Shown piece by piece: positions 23,119 through 30,554 of a DNA stretch of 33,601 nucleotides. Positions within the stretch are counted from its first letter, which is position 1; each line of letters opens with the position of its first letter. The notes under the pieces were generated by a model that was not told where the DNA came from, searched no databases, and saw only the letters and a list, made by a program, of their open reading frames with translations. The stretch is from Firmicutes bacterium UBA6226 (lineage in GTDB: Bacteria > Bacillota_A > Clostridia > Peptostreptococcales > Acidaminobacteraceae), in contig DJWQ01000220.1 in assembly GCA_002441045.1 (NCBI GenBank), forward strand, positions 1 through 33,601, in the 5' to 3' direction. The position numbers were made by a program, and so were the translations under genes.

Positions 23119-24162
23119 ATGCTCAGTTTTAAGCCAAGACAAATTAGTGAAGATGAAATCGTTAAAAAGATTAAAGCGGCACTTGATGCATGCGACTCAA
23201 GTGAACTTAAAACCAAGAAGTTCGTAGGATTGCTCAACGACTTCATCCCATATGAAAATGGATTAAAAATGCGATTGGAATTATTAGCAAAGGCAGGTTA
23301 CATCGATCAAATCGACAAATTAAAGAGAGATCAAGTCAACGATCAAAAAATTGAAAAAATGGCACAGGCATTTTCAAAAGAGTATGGGTTTGTTATAGAT
23401 GAGAGTCTAAAGACCATAAGACTGATTATGAAAGCGAAGGCGTTTAATAAAGTGACGCATCAGAATGCACCTGCACTTAAAATTGTTTCCGCAGTACAAG
23501 TACAAGGCAATTTTTCAAAGAAGCACATTCAAACTGAAGCTGAATCTAACGTTAACTTGAACTCAAGTTCTGTTCTTGATGAAGGCGTAAGTAAACTAAA
23601 ACAAAGTTCAAACCAAAATTCAAATGAAGCTTCAAAGCAAATCCAAAGAAAAAGACCAAAAAAATGGGTTCGGAATAAACGAAATTTAATAGCATACCTG
23701 TTTTTATTAGTGGCATTGCCGATTGGTTATTACACACTCTTGGTAAATAATAATGCCTTAGTAGAAACGATGGCAATCTTAGATCAATTTTTTAGTTGGC
23801 CGCTGACTTTTGAACCTAATGTCATAGCCCTTATAATCATAAGTGGTGTAATGACAATGGCACCATTTGTAGCAAATAAGCTTAAAAAGATGAACATTTT
23901 AGGTTTTTATCCTCTAGTGCTATTAGGCATTGAGGTCATCTTAACGGCACTGTCAACTAAATTACCAGCTTATTTTACAGTGATACAGTTCGGCATAGGA
24001 GTTTGTTTGTTTTTATCCTTTTTAGTATTGGGCTTTTATGCGATGCGTTTACCTAAAGGCGCCAAAGAGTATACAGCTTATCGTTCGATTTTACCTTATT
24101 ATTTGATGACTGGACTATGGTTAGGTGCACAATATCTCGCAATATCGAAGGTGGTTTTATGA
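23119..24162 (+). CDS. Five-TM membrane protein with N-terminal helical domain, partner of the kinase/vWA/phosphatase triad
   Basis: A 347-aa protein starting at ATG 23119 (GAGGTGAG just before it); an upstream in-frame ATG at 23068 lacks a ribosome site. Residues about 10-107 form a compact helical domain (KKFVGLLNDFIPYENGLKMR, LLAKAGY, FSKEYGFVIDESLKTIRLI). It resembles the uncharacterised 'LLNDxxP...EYGLxxExA' domain often joined to bacterial kinases and signalling proteins. A low-complexity N/S/K/Q linker (about 130-185) leads to five hydrophobic segments (about 189-209, 234-252, 260-278, 287-309, 324-343). Its stop codon overlaps the kinase start (ATGA). It may anchor or sense for the kinase system. 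No enzymatic motif. Confidence 0.75.
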   Translation: MLSFKPRQISEDEIVKKIKAALDACDSSELKTKKFVGLLNDFIPYENGLKMRLELLAKAGYIDQIDKLKRDQVNDQKIEKMAQAFSKEYGFVIDESLKTIRLIMKAKAFNKVTHQNAPALKIVSAVQVQGNFSKKHIQTEAESNVNLNSSSVLDEGVSKLKQSSNQNSNEASKQIQRKRPKKWVRNKRNLIAYLFLLVALPIGYYTLLVNNNALVETMAILDQFFSWPLTFEPNVIALIIISGVMTMAPFVANKLKKMNILGFYPLVLLGIEVILTALSTKLPAYFTVIQFGIGVCLFLSFLVLGFYAMRLPKGAKEYTAYRSILPYYLMTGLWLGAQYLAISKVVL

Positions 24163-25604
24163 AAATTGTGACGCAACAAGGACAAGCTGTTAGTCTGAAA
24201 AGACAAAACAATAATAAATCAACAGTTAAAATGAATATGCAAGATAGAGCAGTGAATTATGAGAAAAAGGAGGCACTTATGTCTGACTATTTAAACCCTG
24301 GCGACTATGTATCCGGTTCGGAGCGTCGATTTAGAGTTTTAAAGGAAATCGGCGGTGGTGGACAGGGCAATGTCTATCTCGTCACCAGTGATGGCGAACA
24401 GTTTGCACTTAAATGGTATAACCGTCAAGCTTCTACGACTGAGCAATACCATGCAATTGAAGGACTGGCAATGAAGGGTGCGCCAAGTGAACGATTTATT
24501 TGGCCAATGATGATTGTAGAAGGTGAGTCAAAAGATAATTTCGGCTACATTATGCCTTTGATTGATACAAAAAAATACACAAAGTTGGCACATTATTTCA
24601 GCGGTGAAATAAAAGTAAAGCGGATGGAACCTATAATTGAAGCTTGTATTCAAATGGCAAGTGGGTTTTATGATTTGCATCTGACAGGGATGTGCTATAG
24701 AGATATATCGTTTGGGAATCTTTTTGTAGACTTTTCAACTGGAGATGTTTTAATTTGTGATAACGACAACGTGACATTTGATAACTTGACCAGTAGCTCA
24801 GAGATATGGGGTACACAGGGGTTTATGGCACCTGAGGTTGTTAAAGGGGAAGCGCCTCCAAGTTCTCAAACCGATCTCTTTTCACTTGCTGTGGTCTTAT
24901 TTAGAATGCTACATCTACAACATCCACTTCAAGGTAAAAAAGAATATGAAATTGAAATCGCAGATTATGAAGCGCTTGTAGATCTCTATGGTCACAATCC
25001 AATCTTTATATACGACCCTATTGACGCTACGAATCGACCTGTTAAAGGGAAAAAAGATATGGCAGAAGCCTATTGGCATCATTATCCCACCTTTATAAAA
25101 AATCGCTTCATCGAAGCATTTACCATAGGTCTACACGATCCAAACAGTAGAGTCCGTGAGAGTATTTGGATACAAGATTTATTAACACTAAAATCGAATT
25201 TGATGTATTGTTACCATTGTGGCAGTCAGTTGTTTTATGATAGAGAGACCATACATCAAACCGTCTGTCCAAGCTGTGGAAAAAGAGCAACCCTTATTCC
25301 GCCAAGAATTAAGATTGGCTCGAGAATTTTACTACTTAATCACGATACACTGATCACTCGTGGACAAGTTGAATCTGAAAATTTTATGGACTATGAAACA
25401 CCGTATCTTAAGGTGGAAATTCATCCTAGACATCCAGAAATATGGGGACTTAAGAACCTATCAGAAGATGTGTGGCGATACGAAGGTAAGGATGGCCAGA
25501 TAAAAGAGCTTACCAAAGATGGTATCGTTCCAATCAAGGATGGCCTTGAAATATATATGGGTGACAAACAATGTGCAGTTAGAGCTGCAACGCAAATTAA
25601 ATAA
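24159..25604 (+). CDS. Ser/Thr protein kinase with zinc ribbon and C-terminal FHA-like module (TerY-P triad kinase)
   Basis: A 481-aa kinase. Seen: glycine loop GGGGQGNVYLV (65-), Lys85 in ALKWY, catalytic CYRDISFGNLF (Asp182, Asn187), ICDNDN in place of DFG (Asp201), GTQGFMAPEV. All catalytic residues are present. A zinc ribbon follows (CYHC 351-354, CPSC 370-373), then a beta-rich C-terminus (about 383-475) containing HPRHPEIWGLKNLSEDVW, also seen in the phosphatase two genes on. Two starts are possible: ATG 24159, coupled to the upstream stop (AAGGTGG before it), or ATG 24279, with a perfect AAGGAGG 5 bases upstream, giving 441 aa and losing 40 residues that precede the fold. It acts with the vWA and PP2C proteins encoded next, probably at the membrane with the upstream protein. 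Its substrate is unknown. Confidence 0.88.
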   Translation: MKIVTQQGQAVSLKRQNNNKSTVKMNMQDRAVNYEKKEALMSDYLNPGDYVSGSERRFRVLKEIGGGGQGNVYLVTSDGEQFALKWYNRQASTTEQYHAIEGLAMKGAPSERFIWPMMIVEGESKDNFGYIMPLIDTKKYTKLAHYFSGEIKVKRMEPIIEACIQMASGFYDLHLTGMCYRDISFGNLFVDFSTGDVLICDNDNVTFDNLTSSSEIWGTQGFMAPEVVKGEAPPSSQTDLFSLAVVLFRMLHLQHPLQGKKEYEIEIADYEALVDLYGHNPIFIYDPIDATNRPVKGKKDMAEAYWHHYPTFIKNRFIEAFTIGLHDPNSRVRESIWIQDLLTLKSNLMYCYHCGSQLFYDRETIHQTVCPSCGKRATLIPPRIKIGSRILLLNHDTLITRGQVESENFMDYETPYLKVEIHPRHPEIWGLKNLSEDVWRYEGKDGQIKELTKDGIVPIKDGLEIYMGDKQCAVRAATQIK

Positions 25605-25619
25605 TAGGGAGGTACTTTT

Positions 25620-26294
25620 ATGTACGAAAGAGAAGGCAATATGGGCAATAGAGATTTACATCTGTTCTTTTTAATAGATGCATCTGACTCAATGAGTTAT
25701 GGTGGTAAGGTTGAAACGCTTAACAATGCAATCAGAGAAGCAATTCCACATATCAGGGAAATCGCAAGAGAAGCTGAAGGATCGATTAAGGTACATGCAT
25801 TATCGTTTTCAACTGGTGCAAGATGGCTCACTAAAAATGTAGACGTAAGAGACTTCACTTGGGATAACATTACGACAAAAGGCGTTACAGATATGGGAAG
25901 AGGATTTGAGCTATTAGCTGAAAAGTTATCTGGTGACTTCCAAGGAGAAAGAGGGTATCAGCCAGTTATGATCTTGCTATCTGATGGTATGCCAACCGAT
26001 GACTATGAAGCTGGACTTAAAAAACTGAAAGCGACGAAATGGGGAAGTAAGGCTATTAGAATTTCGATTGCGATTGGTTCTGAAACGGATATGGATGTGC
26101 TTCAAGAGTTTATAGGTGATAGTTTTAGAGGTGAGTTAAAACCACTAAAAGCTAAAAATGCCGCTGAACTTAAGAACTTCATCAGATGGGCATCGACAGC
26201 AGCTTCAAATGCTTCTATCAACCCAATGAAAGGTATGTTACCACCACCACCAGTTGTCACTTCTGAAGATGTATTAGAAGAGGTAGATTGGTAG
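25620..26294 (+). CDS. vWA-domain protein, TerY-like
   Basis: A 224-aa cytoplasmic protein that is almost entirely a von Willebrand A domain with an intact metal-dependent adhesion site: DASDS (Asp20, Ser22, Ser24), Thr90 in GVTDMG, Asp122 in LLSDGMPTDD. Such TerY-like proteins are thought to assemble complexes through a bound metal ion. The C-terminus has a proline run (MLPPPPVV) and an acidic tail. GGGAGGT lies 6 bases before the ATG. It sits 15 bases after the kinase gene, and its last 7 bases overlap the phosphatase gene. Kinase, vWA and PP2C in this order form the TerY-P triad defined by comparative genomics of tellurite/stress systems. The role here is inferred from that. Confidence 0.88.
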   Translation: MYEREGNMGNRDLHLFFLIDASDSMSYGGKVETLNNAIREAIPHIREIAREAEGSIKVHALSFSTGARWLTKNVDVRDFTWDNITTKGVTDMGRGFELLAEKLSGDFQGERGYQPVMILLSDGMPTDDYEAGLKKLKATKWGSKAIRISIAIGSETDMDVLQEFIGDSFRGELKPLKAKNAAELKNFIRWASTAASNASINPMKGMLPPPPVVTSEDVLEEVDW

Positions 26295-27721
26295 GATATA
26301 AAGTCGCTAGGGCAACTGTAAAGGGAAACAAACCTCTTACGGCAAATAAACCCAATCAAGATGCTTGTGGTAGTTTAACATTAGATGCATATGAGATTCT
26401 TGCGCTAAGTGATGGTCATGGATCTGAAAAATACACCTATAGTCATTTGGGTGCTCAGTATGCTGTGGCTGTCGCTTTAGAGGTTTTTAGCGATTACCTA
26501 CATCATATTTCAAATGAAATAACACTTGAACAAATTCGGTTTGACATGGAGGAAAGGCTTTCTATGTCACTGCAAGCTAAATGGATTAACGAAGTTCTAA
26601 AAGACCCTAATTTTCAATCTATAGAACAGTTTGGATGTACCCTTTTGGTTGCTGTTTTATCCCCAAACTGGATCGCAAGTTTACAAATTGGAGATGGAAA
26701 AATTGCTGTTGTATATGAAAGTGGCGACGTTTATTTTCCAACAGCGAGAGACGACCGTTTTGCATTTAGTGAAACCGCGTCGATGATCCAAGAGAATGCT
26801 TGGATGGAGATGCAGGTGACGGTAACTGATTTAAATGAAAAAGTAAGGCTTGTAGGTTTATCTTCCGATGGGGTTGAAAATGCTTATCCAAGCGGTTTTT
26901 ATGACGATGTCTCCTTTTATCGAGAGCTTGCTTCAAGTGATGATTTGATTGAAACACTCAATGCTTTAGTTCATTCAGCAAGTCTGTTTTCTCACGATGA
27001 TACAACCGCGATTGTTTGTTATCAACCAGAGCTATTAAAAGTGCCCTACTCAGAAAGCACACACATATGGTACGAACAGATTCCAATGGAATGTCAGCCT
27101 TTTGTAGTCGGTTTAATGGGGGGCGTTAATAAGCGGATAGAAGCGGCAATCAATCTAGAGCAGTTCTTTCAAAAATCAGGTGATGTTTTACCAAGGTTTT
27201 TGACACTGAAAAGACTTTTTACTTGTCCCGATACATCCATCTGCATAATAGGTGGAGGCAGTAAACAATACACTTCCAGTGAACGCATCCATCAAATCCT
27301 GCAACAGTTGGTTAAGTTATCTATGCACTCTAGCGATAGGAGAGAAATAAAACAAAAGCTTATTGATCTTCAGAGAAGCTTGAGATATGACTACGCACAA
27401 GGAAAATATATTTTTGAAAATGATCAGGATAAAGTTATCCCTATGGTAAGCCTTAAAGGGGCAAATGGTACATTTGAATTGTTCCATAATTCATATATCT
27501 ACTTGCATCAGCTTATGCCAATGATTTCTTCAGTGGATCTGCCTATTGGTAAAGTCGTTCAGCATCCTAAGAATCCACGAATTTGGGGAATTCTGAATCT
27601 ATCAAATACTTCTTGGGAAACAGAAAGAGAGCAAATAATTAGTGGTAAGACCTTGACTGTTAAACCTAAAACACAATTCTATGCTTATGGAATTCCCGTT
27701 CAAATAGAAATCAAGTTATAA
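26288..27721 (+). CDS. PP2C-type protein phosphatase with C-terminal FHA-like module (TerY-P triad phosphatase)
   Basis: A 477-aa protein. The N-terminal ~245 residues are a PP2C fold with the metal-binding residues: NQDACGS (Asp25), ALSDGHGSE (Asp42), LQIGDGKIA (Asp136), LSSDGVENA (Asp194), SHDDTTAIV (Asp237). A helical linker (about 290-370) is followed by a beta-rich end (about 385-477) with HPKNPRIWGILNLSNTSW, matching the kinase's C-terminus. It would reverse phosphorylation by the neighbouring kinase. Start is TTG 26288, overlapping the vWA stop, with AGAGG five bases before it; no ATG fits the conserved N-terminus. It is the last gene of the cluster, followed by a terminator at 27751. 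Confidence 0.88.
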   Translation: MVGYKVARATVKGNKPLTANKPNQDACGSLTLDAYEILALSDGHGSEKYTYSHLGAQYAVAVALEVFSDYLHHISNEITLEQIRFDMEERLSMSLQAKWINEVLKDPNFQSIEQFGCTLLVAVLSPNWIASLQIGDGKIAVVYESGDVYFPTARDDRFAFSETASMIQENAWMEMQVTVTDLNEKVRLVGLSSDGVENAYPSGFYDDVSFYRELASSDDLIETLNALVHSASLFSHDDTTAIVCYQPELLKVPYSESTHIWYEQIPMECQPFVVGLMGGVNKRIEAAINLEQFFQKSGDVLPRFLTLKRLFTCPDTSICIIGGGSKQYTSSERIHQILQQLVKLSMHSSDRREIKQKLIDLQRSLRYDYAQGKYIFENDQDKVIPMVSLKGANGTFELFHNSYIYLHQLMPMISSVDLPIGKVVQHPKNPRIWGILNLSNTSWETEREQIISGKTLTVKPKTQFYAYGIPVQIEIKL

Positions 27722-27750
27722 ATTTTAACGCAAAATAGGTTACAAAATCA

Positions 27751-27779
27751 AAAACTTGCACAATTGCGCAAGTTTTTTT
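27751..27779 (+). terminator. Terminator of the kinase/vWA/phosphatase cluster
   Basis: AAAACTTGC (27751-27759) pairs with GCAAGTTTT (27768-27776), with a CAATTG centre and a T run. It starts 30 bases after the phosphatase stop. Confidence 0.85.
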
Positions 27780-27921
27780 GTGTTTTTTTCAAAAAAGATG
27801 ATTATTATTATTGAATAACGGATATCTTGGTATATATATAAAAAGTGACGCTATTAAGACAAAAAGGGCTATCATAAAGTCATGAATGAGATGGGGAAAT
27901 AAAGCGGAAGGAGTGAAAAGT

Positions 27922-28365
27922 GTGAGAGAAGAAATGATTGAACGCATTTTAAGTGATTTTTTGATTTTAGTACCTTTACTAAATAAAAAAATTCTAAGAG
28001 AAAGTGAATTGTATAAGTTGGATGATTTATATCCTTCACATGTACAGATTCTACTTTTATTATCAAAGAACAAGCAGTTGACTATGTCTGAGATTAGTCG
28101 AGAGATTCACGTGATTAATTCCAACTTAACACCTTTAGTAGATAAGTTGATTAAACTGGGTTATTTAAAAAGACAACCCTCAAAGAAAGACAGACGTGTG
28201 GTTCATATCTCATTGACTGCCAGTGGAAAAAAACAAGTTGAAAAGCACAAACAATATGCAATTGCTTATTTAAAAGAGCAATTTGAACAGCTTGACGAAA
28301 CAACTCTAGAAGCTTTACAAGAGCATCTAGGTGAAGTGAATCGAATTTTAGAGCCCTTTATATAA
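27922..28365 (+). CDS. MarR-family transcriptional regulator
   Basis: A 147-aa winged-helix protein. Helices LYPSHVQILLLLSKNKQLTMS, recognition region ISREIHVINSNLTPLVDKLI, and wing RQPSKKDRRVVHISLT place it in the MarR family. There is no cysteine at the OhrR position, so it is not a second peroxide sensor. Start GTG 27922 is preferred: AAGGAG (27908-27913) lies 8 bases before it, whereas an in-frame ATG at 27886 has no ribosome site. It is a single gene between two terminators (27751 and 28423). The ligand and targets cannot be told; it could control itself or the aminopeptidase gene downstream. Confidence 0.82.
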   Translation: MREEMIERILSDFLILVPLLNKKILRESELYKLDDLYPSHVQILLLLSKNKQLTMSEISREIHVINSNLTPLVDKLIKLGYLKRQPSKKDRRVVHISLTASGKKQVEKHKQYAIAYLKEQFEQLDETTLEALQEHLGEVNRILEPFI

Positions 28366-28422
28366 AAACTAATAGAAAACGTATAAATTTATTTGTAAAG
28401 AGCGTTTTTAATGTGTTAACAT

Positions 28423-28455
28423 GAATTAGGACATCGTTTCCTAATTCTTTTTTTG
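28423..28455 (+). terminator. Terminator of the MarR gene
   Basis: GAATTAGGA (28423-28431) pairs with TCCTAATTC (28439-28447) with a 7-base loop, followed by seven T's. Confidence 0.85.
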
Positions 28456-28456
28456 T

Positions 28457-28484
28457 TTGACAGATGTGAATAGCGTATCATGAT
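28457..28484 (+). promoter_or_regulatory. Possible promoter of the aminopeptidase gene
   Basis: A consensus -35 TTGACA (28457-28462) comes straight after the MarR terminator, with CATGAT (28479-28484) as a weak -10 at 16-base spacing, about 100 bases before the aminopeptidase start. Confidence 0.4.
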
Positions 28485-28585
28485 GAAAATGATTTTAGGA
28501 CTTTTTTTTTAGACCTGTCATGAACTATTTATAGCATCGAAATTCATAGGTACGATGGTCGAGAATTTTACTATGAGGTGATAGA

Positions 28586-29806
28586 ATGAAATTAAGAAAA
28601 TATGCAGAGTTGTTAGTTAAGACAGGAATCAACCTCAAAAAGGATCAAATTCTTGTCGTTCGTTCTCCAATTGAATGCGCTGAGTTTGCGAGAGAAATCG
28701 TAGACATTGGTTTTGAAGCGGGTGCAAAAGATGTCGTTATCAACTGGAGTGATGAAGTATATTCAAGAATCCGTTATCTGAAAGGACCGGAGGCATTGTT
28801 TGAAACTTTTCCATCATGGCAAAAAGAATTTTATCTTTCTTATGTAAGACAAGATGCAGCATTTTTAACCATCTCAGCATCAGATCCGGAGAACTTTAAA
28901 GATGTTGATCCTGTAAGAATTCAAAAATTTTCAAGAGCGTTCAGTGCAGAGGTTTCCGAATATAGAGACCGTTTAATGAACAATGAAAACGTTTGGTGTG
29001 TGGCATCAGTACCAACACCTGCATGGGCAAAAAAAGTTTTCCCTGACGTAACAGAAGCTGAAGCTATGGATAAGCTTTGGGAAGCGATTTATGAAGCTGT
29101 ACGTGTAAATGAACCAGATCCTGTGGCTTCTTGGAACACACACAAACAAAATTTAAAAAGACAAATGGATTTACTCAATGAGATGAACTTTAAATCCTTA
29201 CATTATACAAACAGTTTGGGAACAGATTTGGTGATTGAGCTCCCTGAAGGCCATTTATGGCTTGGCGGTTCTGATTTGACGCCTGATGGTCATGAGTTTA
29301 TAGCGAATATGCCAACAGAAGAAGTGTTTACAGCACCGAAGAGAGATGGCGTTAACGGTCGCGTGGTCAGTTCGATGCCGCTAAACTTTAACGGAAGCTT
29401 AATTGATGGGTTTGAACTCACTTTTAAAGAAGGTAAAGTAGTGGATTATTCTGCAAAAGTAGGTTACGAACAATTAAAACGACTTCTTGAAACCGATGAA
29501 GGCGCTTCTTATTTGGGTGAAGTTGCGCTTGTCCAATATGATAGTCCAATTTCAAATATGGGTATATTATTCTATAATACTTTATTTGATGAAAATGCAT
29601 CATGCCATTTAGCACTTGGCAAAGCTTATCCAGTTTCGATCAAAGGTGGCGATCAAATGGATCAAGCAACACTGCTGGCTAATGGCATCAACGATTCGAT
29701 TACACATGAAGACTTTATGGTAGGTACAAAAGATTTGTCGATCGTCGGTGTTAAAGCGAGTGGTGAAAAGGTTCAAGTATTCAAGGATGGTAATTTTGCC
29801 CTTTAG
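28586..29806 (+). CDS. ampS: Aminopeptidase, M29 family (AmpS/PepS-like)
   Basis: A 406-aa cytoplasmic metallo-aminopeptidase that removes N-terminal residues from peptides. Family features seen: N-terminal LRKYAELLVKTGINLKKDQ and ECAEFAREIV, then the C-terminal metal-binding domain with NMPTEEVFTAPKRDGVNGRV (conserved glutamates), GFELTFKEGKVVD, GEVALV, NTLFDENASCHLALG (Glu, His) and the end NDSITHEDFMVG (His, Asp). Length is normal for the family. ATG 28586 follows GAGGTGAT. A small membrane-protein gene starts 8 bases after its stop, so they are likely co-transcribed. Confidence 0.92.
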   Translation: MKLRKYAELLVKTGINLKKDQILVVRSPIECAEFAREIVDIGFEAGAKDVVINWSDEVYSRIRYLKGPEALFETFPSWQKEFYLSYVRQDAAFLTISASDPENFKDVDPVRIQKFSRAFSAEVSEYRDRLMNNENVWCVASVPTPAWAKKVFPDVTEAEAMDKLWEAIYEAVRVNEPDPVASWNTHKQNLKRQMDLLNEMNFKSLHYTNSLGTDLVIELPEGHLWLGGSDLTPDGHEFIANMPTEEVFTAPKRDGVNGRVVSSMPLNFNGSLIDGFELTFKEGKVVDYSAKVGYEQLKRLLETDEGASYLGEVALVQYDSPISNMGILFYNTLFDENASCHLALGKAYPVSIKGGDQMDQATLLANGINDSITHEDFMVGTKDLSIVGVKASGEKVQVFKDGNFAL

Positions 29807-29814
29807 GAGACTTT

Positions 29815-30384
29815 ATGAGGCAGTTAAAACGATTTTACCAAGAAGTATATAAATACGACTCCGAACACAATTCGTATCAGATAGACGTACTTTTAGACGC
29901 ATATGAGGATGTCTATGATGAATGGGATGCATCCCCTTTTAAAAGAAGAGATATTGAAGATGAGTTTGATGATTTTATAACAGACTCATCATCGGATATA
30001 CCACTTAAATATGGGGTAGTCATCAACCTGTATTTGCCTAAAAACGCATACGATGAGAGAAAAGAACGATTGCTGGTTGAAGCTTATGAAAATTTCTATC
30101 AATTTAAACTAAAGCGTGCACTAAAGGTAAGACAAAATATGAATCGAAAAATTTTGAATTACCTCGTATTGGCGATTATCTTCTTATTTGTGGGCTATTT
30201 TTATCTACCAGAGGAAGAGGGAATTCTGTTTAAACTTGTGAAGGAAGGTATCTTTATTGGCGGTTGGGTTTTTTTATGGGAGGTATTTACATTACTTTTT
30301 ATATCTGAATCAGATCAAACCAGAGAAGTAAAGTTGATTAAACGATTGCTAATGTCTAATTTGAACTTTGTTTATAAAGAATAA
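29815..30384 (+). CDS. Small membrane protein of unknown function
   Basis: A 189-aa protein. The first ~105 residues are acidic and hydrophilic (YEDVYDEWDASPFKRRDIED, then EFDDFITDSSS). Two hydrophobic segments (about 112-130, and about 138-162 with FIGGWVFLWEVFTLLF) form a hairpin in the membrane, then a basic tail (VKLIKRLLMSN). A GGAGA site lies just upstream, inside the end of the aminopeptidase gene; a terminator follows directly (30386). I do not recognise the family. Position suggests co-expression with the aminopeptidase. Confidence 0.7.
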   Translation: MRQLKRFYQEVYKYDSEHNSYQIDVLLDAYEDVYDEWDASPFKRRDIEDEFDDFITDSSSDIPLKYGVVINLYLPKNAYDERKERLLVEAYENFYQFKLKRALKVRQNMNRKILNYLVLAIIFLFVGYFYLPEEEGILFKLVKEGIFIGGWVFLWEVFTLLFISESDQTREVKLIKRLLMSNLNFVYKE

Positions 30385-30385
30385 T

Positions 30386-30429
30386 AAAAGGTGTTATTGT
30401 CACATAATTAAGCGACAATAGCACCTTTT
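30386..30429 (+). terminator. Terminator after the small membrane protein gene
   Basis: AAAAGGTGTTATTGTC (30386-30401) pairs with GACAATAGCACCTTTT (30414-30429) with one G-T wobble: a 16-bp stem right after the stop codon. Confidence 0.8.
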
Positions 30430-30554
30430 GTGTTTGAGAAACAATCTCAATTGTAAACAATTCGTAATTTTATGTTTTTTTGTGTATTTTTAATTTTAAG
30501 CGGTATATATGAAATATCAAATAAAGCTGAAGCAAAACTTCAGAAGGAGTATAT

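Noticed and set aside
23119..27721. A complete Ter (tellurite) operon
   Set aside because: Only the kinase, vWA and PP2C members are present. No TerB, TerC, TerD/E or TerZ-like genes are visible.
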